Program-made: the position numbers and the translations under genes | Assembly: GCA_039621445.1 (NCBI GenBank) | Contig: CP154954.1 | Coordinates: forward strand, 52,223,526 to 52,287,525 | DNA: 64,000 nucleotides | Direction of reading: 5' to 3' | From: Euglena gracilis | Taxonomy: Eukaryota > Euglenida > Euglenophyceae > Euglenales | Part shown: in pieces, positions 32,106 to 41,700 of the stretch | How positions within the stretch are numbered: the first letter of the stretch is position 1 | How the letters are laid out: each line of letters begins with the position of its first letter | Notes under the pieces: model-generated | What the model was told of the DNA's origin: nothing | What the model saw: only the letters and a program-made list of their open reading frames with translations | Database searches by the model: none

Positions 32106-32649
32106 GAAACCGGGGCACCCTGACAGAGGCCTTCACTGAGGGGGAACGATATCCGGGGGGGGGTTGGCTAGGGTTGCTAGGCTAGGGGGGGGGGGGTAGC
32201 TAGGGTTGGGGGCTAGAGTGGGGGGGGCTTGCTAGGGTTGGGTTGCCATGACTTCGGAGGTGGCCGGCTCACATAGCAGAACGGGAACAGGTTCTGGTGA
32301 CCCCCCTCCCAAAGGAACCTGGCGGGTGTCAAACTACCTCCCTCCTCCCCCGGGCACTTGGCCCGGGCCATGATTGTAGGTAAGGCAGGGAGGCCAGCCT
32401 TAGGGGGGCCAAGTTTGCAATTAAGAATTTTGGCGGCCATGTGCAAAAAGCCTCAGGCCAACTTTTAAGGGGGCCAAGTTTGCATTTAAGGTGGAGAGGG
32501 GGCCAAGCACCGGAGGGGGTTCTGGCACCATCCTTTCCATCTCCCCCCGGCCAGGTCATTTGGGGCGGCGAAATAAACGTTGGCAACACTGGCGGCACCT
32601 CTGCGGGGGGGGGGGGAGAACGCCCCTGGGCCCGAGGGTGTAATAGCAC

Positions 32650-32835
32650 GTGATGAGCAGGGCCCGGGGGTCCGTCGCGCCAGCCAGGTCGTCCCGACGC
32701 CAGGCGAGGCCCCCGTTCGGGGGAGGGGGGGGGCTGCCGTTTGTGGGTCGGGCGGAGCCCCAGCGAAGAAAAAGGGGGTCACGCCTGGGTGGTACAGCAC
32801 CAGCCGCCCCGGCTGCACCGCCACGCAGTGACACG
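32650..32835 (-). CDS. exon upstream of the propeller, unknown
   Basis: Two adjoining frames look coding: CHCVAVQPGRLVLYHPGVTP and LAWRRDDLAGATDPRALLIT. The frame change suggests two exons with a very short intron, or an indel. No family recognised. Confidence 0.4.
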
Positions 32836-33409
32836 TGCGGGGGCCGGCCGGTCGGGGGGAGGCTTTCGTCCTCCGAGGGCTGAACGCCTGACTGTCCTCG
32901 CGCGGGGGTTGACGGGCGGGCGAACAATTCCTGAACCCAAACAGTTGCGCCAAAGCACCATGTGGGGAGCGTCTATCTTGCTTCGTTTACTTCGGACGAA
33001 CGCGCTCTGAGCACCAGCCAATACCCTTGTGATTGAGGTGAGGGCTACCAGCTGCTTGTCACAAAAATACAAGAACAATATCGCAAACAGGTCCTGTGAT
33101 ATGGTGCTGACGATTGGGCATTGGGTGGCCGTTGACACAAAGGAGTAAAACAGAAAGACCTCTTTCTAGAGCACAGGGAAGGCGCCCCAACACATGGATG
33201 TAACAGGTCATCCAGGGATGGGTTACTGGGGCGAGAGGCCTGAAGGCTTTACTGCTCTTGTGGTGACGATCTAAAAATGGTCCAACTTCAAAAAAGAAAA
33301 AGCGGAACAAACATCTGAACGTCATTTATATATCGTATGCCCACAGCCACAACCACCAACCCACCCACCCACCCACCCACCCACAGGCTGGCCTACAAAA
33401 CAGCTGCAG

Positions 33410-33560
33410 GACCCTCGGTGTCGGCGAAGAAGAGGCAGCCCACTCCGCAGGGGCTGGTGCACGCCAGGCCAGTGGTGTTGTACGCCACGGTGTAGGAGCC
33501 GGAGAGGACGAACTGCCCGATGCTGACCAGCCGCGTGCCACACCGCGGCGCCTCTGGGAG
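33410..33560 (-). CDS. extracellular-like exon with cysteines
   Basis: The frame reads APRCGTRLVSIGQFVLSGSY, then NTTGLACTSPCGVGCLFFAD. Four spaced cysteines, N-x-T sites and a beta pattern suggest a secreted domain. Family unknown. Confidence 0.5.
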
Positions 33561-34154
33561 AGGCACAAAAGGCATTTGGCAGGAAGGGGTCACGGGGCCC
33601 CTTGTCGAGGATGCTGTCAGTAAATGCTGGAAACAAAGAAAATTTATTATTTATTATTTAAAATAAAAAAAATAATAAATAAATAACTAAATAATTTGTC
33701 ATTCATCCATCTCCTGAAAGGTTATTGAGAAGATCATTTTTTTCCCGGTCAGGCGGAATGCAGGCATCTTTCGGGGCCCATCTATCTTTGAACATGTTTG
33801 CCTCTACGCCTGTTAATCAAACAGTCCTCCTCCAACAACTGCTCACTGCATCCGGACCACACCATTGCTTACTGCTCCCTCCCCCCAGGGCTTTCCACTT
33901 TCAAAAAACCAGTCAGTCACTTTTCAAAAACCAGTCGGGGGGGGGTCAATCTGGCCACTCCGGCCTGAGTGGTTCAAAAGCAATGGATTCTGGCCAAAAA
34001 CCCCAAAACTTTCCGGCACCTTGAACGCTGGGCGGGCCTGTTCCTGGCTGACCCCCCCCCCCTGAACGGTCCGGAGCCGAGAACCAGTCAGTCAGTCACT
34101 TCCCTCCCCGCAAACGGGTTCGGACAACGCGTTGTATGGGTGTGTATCAACGAC

Positions 34155-34325
34155 GCGTACCGGTGGTGTAAGGGATGGCCACTGGTTGGTCGTCGGGCTC
34201 CCCATCCAACCGGAGCCGCAGCTGGATGGCAGTGCCGGCGGGTGGGTGGGCAGCGAGGAAGCCGCCGGGGATGGTGAGGGCGACCGGGGCCTGGGCTGGA
34301 AAGGTGCACTTGGAGTCGGCGGCAA
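34155..34325 (-). CDS. extracellular-like exon
   Basis: The frame reads SKCTFPAQAPVALTIPGGFL, then AGTAIQLRLRLDGEPDDQPV. Ig- or jelly-roll-like strand spacing with one cysteine. Same gene direction as the propeller exons. Family unknown. Confidence 0.45.
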
Positions 34326-34408
34326 CCACCCCGTTTGTGGGACCTCCCCCCCCCCAGGGATATGTATGCAGCAGGAGGTTTGTCGTTTGCGGTGTGTGCC
34401 ACCAGAAC

Positions 34409-35477
34409 CAGGCTTCTTTTTAAGACCCCGGGGGGGTCCCCCAGGCACCTATGGTCACTTCACATTTTGGTGCTCTGGTCGGCCCTGGTCGGCCCTGGTC
34501 GGCCCTGGTCGGCCCTGGTCGGCAAATAGTCGGCCATAGGTGGGGGTATCCGTCACAGAAAAAATGTGAAGGGATGCAATGATTTTCTGAATTGTCTCGC
34601 CAAGGTCAAAAGGAAATGCCCCATAAGGCCTCCATTGGCTCCCCAAAAGCAACCAAAATGACCTAAAATGGCTTGAAATAACCAAAAATTACCCAAAAAC
34701 ACCAACAAAAAATCCACAAAAGATTGTAAAAAATGACCCAAAATTACCAAAAGGGTGCAAAATGGCGAAAATTCCATAAAAAATGCTCAGATTGACCCAA
34801 ATTAGCCCAATATTTGCCCAATCAGTGACAAATAGCCCCCAAATTAGCAAAAACTGATCCATAATGGCCAAAATGGGTGTAAAACTGGAGATTTGTGAGA
34901 AAATTATCCAAAAATGGGTTTAGTTCTTCAAAATATACAAAAAAATGCCAGCATCGCCCAGCATCGCCCAGCAACACCCTGCATCGCCCAGCATCGCCCA
35001 GCGTCGGAACCCCACCTCTGGTCTCCAAAAATCCAGCATCACCCAGCATCGCCCACCATCGCCCTGCATCGCCCAGCATCATCAGAGGTGCTTGTTCCAG
35101 AGGCAAAGCTGCCGAATTCCTTCATCCATTCCCCTTCGGTCGGCCAACCACATGCAAGTCGGCCCTGGTCGGCCCTGGTCGGCCCTGGTCGGAACCCCCA
35201 CCTACGAGGGTCCTGAAAACCATAGTCGGCCCTGGTCGGCCCTGGTCGGCCCTGGTCCGCCATAGGTGCCTGCCGGGCCATAGGTGCCTGCCGGGGGGGA
35301 CCCCCCTCCAAAATCGGGCCCGTTAAAGGCAATTTTCAAAATTTTTTCGAAGCGCCGAAAAGGTATACCCAGCGCCTCCGGCGCGGAACCCCCCCCCCGG
35401 GGGGTCCGGCCTGGACCCACCCACCCACCCTCCCTCCCCCCCCCCGGGGGGGGTCTGCTGACTTAAAAAGAAGCCTG
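34409..35477. mobile_element. hAT-like TIR element (element M7)
   Basis: Perfect 16-bp TIRs CAGGCTTCTTTTTAAG (34,409-34,424) and CTTAAAAAGAAGCCTG (35,462-35,477), flanked by perfect 8-bp duplications ACCAGAAC (34,401-34,408 and 35,478-35,485). No transposase frame. It holds a second TIR element, M8, nested inside. Confidence 0.85.
34442..35290. mobile_element. nested TIR element M8 with CGGCCCTGGT subterminal repeats
   Basis: TIRs CAGGCACCTATGG at 34,442-34,454 and CCATAGGTGCCTG at 35,260-35,272 (repeated at 35,278-35,290). Subterminal tandem decamers CGGCCCTGGT occur near both ends. The central part is homologous to 41,400-41,930 inside element M9, and a CAGCATCGCC minisatellite lies at 34,949-35,080. 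Confidence 0.65.
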
Positions 35478-35869
35478 ACCAGAACCCATGTTTGCAGCCT
35501 TGAACGTTTTGTCGCAAACCCTTCTGTAGGCGTCATCCCGAGAGGCTCAGATAAGCGTTGTAACTGTGGAACAGTGGAACAGCTTGGGGCAAAGTGGAAG
35601 GATCTACCAAATCAGAGGGAAGCCCAGGACAGGCATAATTATTTTTAAGACGCCTCAAAAAACCTTTAAATGCTTTAAAATGCAAGAAAAATTTGGCCAA
35701 AATACCTTTAAATTGTCTTAAAATGCTGCAAATGCCAAAAAAACCCTGAATTTTCACCAACCGCATCACATCACAAAATCTGGGAAATGAAATGAAATCA
35801 CAAGAACAAGCCAAGCCCGGGAAGGGAAATGGCATCGGAGGAACGTTATCCATCCAACCTAAACTCGGC

Positions 35870-35975
35870 TGAAGATCAGCTGCAGGCGGTTGGCGGCCAC
35901 GTAGGTGACACCCACGGTGCACGTCTGGAGCGATGTGTGGCAGGATGCCACACATGTCACAACCGAGACTAAAAG
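35870..35975 (-). CDS. extracellular-like exon with cysteines
   Basis: The frame reads LVSVVTCVASCHTSLQTCTV and GVTYVAANRLQLIFS: three cysteines in a strand-rich segment. Short; gene assignment is by strand and position only. Confidence 0.4.
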
Positions 35976-36024
35976 GAATATATATATATATATATAATAT
36001 TATGTATATAAATATCTTGAGATG

Positions 36025-36081
36025 ATGGAAGCATTGCTGGTGTGTGTGTGTGTGTGCTTTGTGTGCGCGTGTGCCGCGCGC

Positions 36082-36112
<31 letters not shown>

Positions 36113-36125
36113 TGTGTGTGCAGGC
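36025..36125 (+). repeat. (GT)n/(CG)n microsatellite
   Basis: GT array, then (CG)n and again (GT)n; a short (AT)n lies at 35,980-36,000. Confidence 0.9.
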
Positions 36126-36189
36126 GCACACGTGTGCATGGGCGTAAATGTGGGGTGAGTGGTTGCTATGAGACACAAATTGTGGATTG

Positions 36190-36290
36190 ATGTCACCCAT
36201 ATGACTTGCGTCCTGAGCAGGGAGGCGTTGGCTGCGTTGGCAAATACCGCCAGCACGCCGACAACAGGGATTTGTTTTGCCCTGGGGTAC
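36190..36290 (-). CDS. possible exon, hydrophobic
   Basis: The frame reads KQIPVVGVLAVFANAANASL. The apolar core could be a signal peptide or membrane segment, but no start codon context decides it. Confidence 0.35.
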
Positions 36291-36494
36291 CCCGCTCCAG
36301 CCAATATCAATACTTTTGAGAAACACCTGAATGCCTATATGGAAAATACATGAGAGTTATGCTTCCCGGGAAGCAACCTTTTAAAAGACGGGCAAGAGCC
36401 AATGGGATGGTACTGAAACAAAGGGGGGTACCCAGCATTTCGGGCAACTGAGGAGGTGGGCTTACTCCCAGCCAGGGAAGCAAAAATCCCTCGC

Positions 36495-36645
36495 CAGAGG
36501 TTGCAGTGGGGGACTGGGCGGAGAGGGTCAGCGTTGCCGAGGGGGGCAGCGTGACCCGGGGGACGAAGACGACGTCCAGCCACGCGGGGCGCTCGCCCGC
36601 CAGCAGCGTGGCGGGCACCGCGGACAGGAACTGCCCCACCGCAGC
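36495..36645 (-). CDS. extracellular-like exon
   Basis: The frame reads VGQFLSAVPATLLAGERPAW and LDVVFVPRVTLPPSATLTLS, high GC3, beta-rich. It is the most upstream exon I can place in the RCC1 gene direction; whether it belongs to that gene is not shown. Confidence 0.45.
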
Positions 36646-36789
36646 CCCTGTGGGGGGATGGGACGGGACAGGCGGTTGCGGGCCCGGAGATCATTTCGGT
36701 GGGTGCCCGACATGGAAATTCTTAACAACCCCCGGGGGGTCCCCCCGCCGGCTGGAAAAAAGTGCTGGCTGGCTGGCTGGACCCCCCCC

Positions 36790-36950
36790 CTTTGTTGCAC
36801 TAAGGCTTCTCGTCTGTTTATGGCAGGCGTAAGAGTGGCCAGGGACCCCTTACGCCAATACTCCTTTGTTGCTTAGCCTGGCTGGGTGAGTAACTCTGGT
36901 GTAATTCCAGCGCTGTGGGGACATACACTCACTTTGTGAGGTTGGTGTGG
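36790..36950 (-). repeat. repeat family R, copy 3
   Basis: Contains TTGCACTAAGG, GGTGTAATTCCAGCGCTG and GGGGACATACACTCAC as in 18,955-19,258, in the same inverted orientation. It interrupts a partial CAGG-type MITE end at 36,716-36,790. Confidence 0.7.
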
Positions 36951-37619
36951 CTGGATCCCCCACCCCCCCAGGTTGGGAGGGGCCCCAGCTAAGAAAGCCC
37001 AACCTGACGCTGCTGCATGGATGGCACTGCCAGCTGTGGGTCCTGCTGGGCAGCCGAGAGACCCACAGTGGCTGAGGCTGGCTCATGTGTCGGGGAAAAA
37101 AGAGGCCGTCTGCACTTCCCGAGGCAGGGGACTCATTCCGGGCAGGTCCGGTTTTTGGCCAAACATCTGCCAGAGCGCCAGAGGCCAACTTGTGGCAATT
37201 TGTGGTGTTTCTTGAGCCCCCTGCCTTTGTGCGACCAACTTTTTCATCCACTGCAACCGTTGTCTCAATGAGTCCTGCCACTCATCAATCCCAAGACACT
37301 ACCACAACACCACCCCTCATAAGCCCCCCACCCCCCCCACAATACCCCATACTTAAGTGTGGGGTTCTGCTTTACACCACATGCATGATGAAAAGTAATT
37401 CTAATGCAGTGATACATCAGGAATTAACAGCTGTGAGAAACACTTTTCTCTGGGGATCATTTTCTGTGAGATCTTCAAACTTTGGCATCACCATAATAGC
37501 CTTGGCACGGTGGAATGTGCTGATCAATGATGTCTGAACGACCATCAACAGTTGCAGAACATCAAATATTATTTTCCATGCAAAAATTGAAGATGCTGGG
37601 ATCTTCATTCTCCATTTTC

Positions 37620-37835
37620 ACCAAATACTCATCCACCTGCCCACTCACCCACCCACCCAACCACCCACCCAACCACTCCACAACACACACACACACACAC
37701 ACACACACACCCACACCCACACCCACACCCACACCCACATCGACACACACAGACACACACAACACAACACAGCACAGCACAGCACAGCACAACACAACGC
37801 AACACAACGCAACACAATACAACACACATGCGTGC
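37620..37835 (+). repeat. compound (CCCA)/(CA)/(CACACC)/(ACAGC) microsatellite
   Basis: Successive short-unit arrays over about 215 bp. The surrounding 36.95-38.4 kb shows no exon-like frame and is probably the spacer between the USP gene and the RCC1 gene. Confidence 0.9.
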
Positions 37836-38472
37836 ACGCGGGTGCGAATGCACACCATTTGCTACAGGCAGGAGAGGAAAGAGCAGCACAAGGCAGCAAA
37901 GCAGACGTCGGGCTACATCGAGGCGCATGGAACATACGCTGTGAGGGAGAGCAGCAAACGAAGCCAAGCCCTAGAGACAGAGAGGCTGTCTGTCTCCCTT
38001 GGGCATCGGCCGCTTCTCAAGCCTTCTGTGCACCAAAAATATCAATCTGTTGCTGTCCGATGGGTACCTCCTCTGACGAACAATTTTCTCAAAGCAGTAC
38101 ATCCCTGCCCTGTGTCTGAGAACCGGAAACAATATGGTGTTCTGGGATATGAAAGAAAACATAAGCATCCAATAGACTTTTCTTCTGGGTTTCACCAGTT
38201 GCATCAAAAATAATTCAATGAAAACTACTCCGAAACGATTTCTCAGAAACGTTGCATCATGAAAAGGTCCTGTTTAGTTTCTGGACAAGGTTTGTACTTG
38301 GCAACGCGGCAAAAGAAAAAGCCAAAATGAAAGCCACGCATTTTGCAGGTGGGTATCCGTAAAAAAGAGACAGAAAATGTATGAAGGAAGGAGGAAATGG
38401 ACGCATGTCTAAGTGGGCCAGAGGTAAATGCACCGGACACAGACACATCAATGTTGCCCGCGCAATCACAGC

Positions 38473-38751
38473 TCACCCCGGCTCGTCCACCACGTACTGC
38501 CCGGGCTCCGGGAAACACAGCCGCCGCCCCCCCTCCCGCCGCAGGCCGTAGCCGCGGATGCGGAGGTGCTCCGGCGCCGCCGCGGCCTCCGGCCCCTCGA
38601 GGGGGATGAACCGCCAGCCGGCGTTGCGGACCGCCAGCGCCGCCACCCGCACCGCGGCCCCCGGGGCGGCGCGGACCACCAGTGCCCCGTCCAGCTCCAG
38701 CCGCTCCACCTCCACGTCCCCCTCCAGCACCAGCGTGGAGGAGGCCGAGAT
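38473..38751 (-). CDS. USP: USP last exon (C-terminal left-handed beta-helix)
   Basis: The frame reads ISASSTLVLEGDVEVERLEL, then DGALVVRAAPGAAVRVAALA, and ends EPGQYVVDEPG with a TGA stop. It includes the APEHLRIRGYGL motif shared by all USPs. The upstream edge is next to GGGGGCAGG. Confidence 0.88.
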   Translation of the reverse strand: MSASSTLVLEGDVEVERLELDGALVVRAAPGAAVRVAALAVRNAGWRFIPLEGPEAAAAPEHLRIRGYGLRREGGRRLCFPEPGQYVVDEPG

Positions 38752-41700
38752 GGGGGCAGGCGGGCACGGTGGCCAAACACGCCTGGGGGACAGGGGTGGG
38801 CCGCCTGGGGGGTCGAGCAGTACCTTCCAAGCCCACACCCAAACAAAGCGACCCCCCCCCCCCCGCTGTGTGAATACACAGCTGGTCCTCGCTGAACGCC
38901 GCTGAAATCGGTCCTTTGCTGCATTGGAGGGCACGGGGAATCCGGGGGATCAACATGGATGGAGTGGGAGGGACATTGGCCGGCCATCGGCCCGAGGGAC
39001 AACCTGCCACCCGCCTGGGTGCGGTGGGGGCCTGCCTTGAAGCGCCGCCGCATCTCGGCGCGCGTGACGGCGAAGCTGGGCAGCAGGGAGATGTGGGGGT
39101 CCGGCGCGACGGATGTGGCCGGGCCCCTCGGGGGCGGAGAGAAAGGCCCCAGAAAAGAAATCAAAAACTGAACCCGGGTCATGTATCTTTGCGGCAGCTC
39201 TTACGGCTTTTTCTTTCGGCTTTTATGTTCGACTGCCCCTGTGGCAGAAAATGGATGGAGGTGGTCAGCCTTGCAGCTCAAACAAGACCCACAAGATCCC
39301 CGAAAACGCGAGTGGCACTCTCCGTCTGTGTTCTTGGACCATCAACTGGCCAACTGTTGACACCGGGGGAGGGGCGGTGCTCCCTCACAGTCCGGGCATG
39401 CCGGCAAATGCCGGAGCCTCGGGGAGGGCCTCCACGTGCACCCCGACGCGCCGCAGGTACATCGCCTGCAGCCGGTACGAGTGGTGCTCCGCGAAGGCGG
39501 CGGTGTCGGGGAACAGCCCCGCCGCCTGCTTCGCGAGGCCGTCCGCTGTGCTGTTCTTGCACGGCGGCGGCAGGGACACCGCTGGCAGTGGTCGTCAGGG
39601 TGGTTGCACGTCAACCGCCCTGAAAGAGCGTCTCCGGGGCAAGAGGTCCCAACAAGGGGCGGGGCCAAGGCCAATGTCGCATGTCGCCAGGGCGGCCCCA
39701 ACGGTGGCCCTGGCGACATGCTCAACGCCCGGACGTCGAAGCGGGTGAAGCCCACGGCGCAGTGCGGCGGCAGCAGCCGGGGGAGGTCTGCAGCGTCGCA
39801 CTGTTTGGCCGCCAGCCGAGAGCCCCACTCCCCAAACCTTATCATGGCAAAACTATATGGTTTGCGCTTCCTAATCCCAATCTCACACAATCGCACAAAT
39901 TGGTGGACTTGTGCGGGGAAAAGCGGACTATGTCCACACAAAATTTTCTGTCAAACCTAAATCCGAAACCGGAATTTAGGGGCGGGGTTGATTGAGGGGG
40001 TAAACAATGCAATGGGCCTGCATCATGCACTCCAGCCTCGTGGGCTTCTTGAACACATTCCGAGCCTCGTCCGCGTATTTGGGGTTGACGAAATTAGCGC
40101 TGGTATGGCGGTCACATGTGGCACATACCAGGCGAGGGGACGACCTGAGGTGGGACTGCCACAAGGAATGATGGGAGGCACCCATTGGCTCGGCAGCAAG
40201 CACCTATAGTTGACACCCCGATTTTTGCCATTTTCGGCCATTTTCGGCCATTTTCGGCCATTTTTTCCTATAGGTGGGGGGTAAAATTACCTTAAAATCC
40301 TTTCATACCAACAATGCATTTGATCACTCATGCAACATGAAAGTAGTTGTGAGCAACAAATCAAGCCAACACATCCAAAGAGGTCCGTTTGGAATGGGTG
40401 CTCAGGGATGAAAGAGGTCAAAAAAAATTGGTTGCAATATCGTGAAAAATCTAAATGTCACAAATCCATCACTTCAAAGAAGCCTTGATGTTAAATTTCA
40501 TCTGTCATGATGAGATGATCATCCGTCTGGATGTGGCGAAGTTGGAAGAAAGTGCGCTCGGCTTGAGCTCAGAGCAAAAGCAAGCAAACATGTGATCAGC
40601 ACATAATGTTGAAATATTGACATCAAATGCGCTCACCCAATTGCCCAATTTCTGCAGCATATACATCTTGTCCAGCATCTACATCTTGTTCAGTATCTGC
40701 ATCCATTTTTTCTGTTGGAGAGGACCGGGGGAATGGGAGGGCAGGGAGGAGGGGAGGAGAGGGAGGGCACCTGGCCGGGTTTGGGGAGAGGCTCCGCACG
40801 GGATCCTCGCCCACCCGCACCCACCTGCGTTTTGCGCACGCCCGCCGTGGGCAAAATTGCGCCTGTCCGCCCGCCGCCCTTCGCAACAGTTAGTTAAAAG
40901 ATCGCCGACCTCTAGCCGGGGCAGAGCGCTCGTTTTTGGAGTGCCGGCGCAGCGGATTTCGGCCAAAAACGGCGTTGCTTGGGCTGCACCAGCTGCTACG
41001 ATGATGATGATAGAATGGCGTTGATGTCCTTGCTCGGGATCAGCAGCTGCATAGATGGTCAGCCGCAAGCCGTCGAGCTGCTCCTGAATGATGTGTAGAG
41101 TGTCGAGCAGCGTGTGTAGGGAGGGGGTGGTTGGGGAAGGGAGAGGAGGGGCAGAGGCATCGGGAGAAACAGAGAGGGTGCGATGTGCACTCCCAGTGCA
41201 GGAGGATCTAATGGGTTTCATGGCTTCGGGCTTCGGGCTTCGGGTCCTTGGTCTTCTTGGGGTGGAGCTACCGAGAGAGCGAGGGGCGGTGGGGCCCTGG
41301 AGAGCTGTGGGGGCGGTTGCCAGTCCAGGGGCAGGGAATGTGGGCCCGGGAGTGGGAGTGGGACCGGGAAGAGGACCGACCGGGAACGTAGCGGACGTAA
41401 ATGCGGACTCCGACAGGTGGTAATCCATTGCATCTTGTCCAGTATCTGCAACCATTGCATCTTGTCCAGTATCTCCATTCAATTCGTCTTGTCCAATATT
41501 TGTGTCTTGCCTAATGTCTTCATCCATTGGCTGCCAACCTACCGCAAAAACCCCAAAAATGGCCACAAAAAGCCCAGAATTGTCCACAAAAAGTCCCCAA
41601 AAGCACACAAAATGACCTAAAATGGCTTGAAATAACCAAAAATTGTCCAAAAACGCCAACAATGTCCACAAAAAAAAAAGTGAAAAAATAACCCAAATCG

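Noticed and set aside
36895-36925. TGTAATTCCAGCGCTGTGG resembles the start of primate Alu
   Set aside because: Chance similarity of a short word; the rest of the repeat is unrelated and the genome is not animal.
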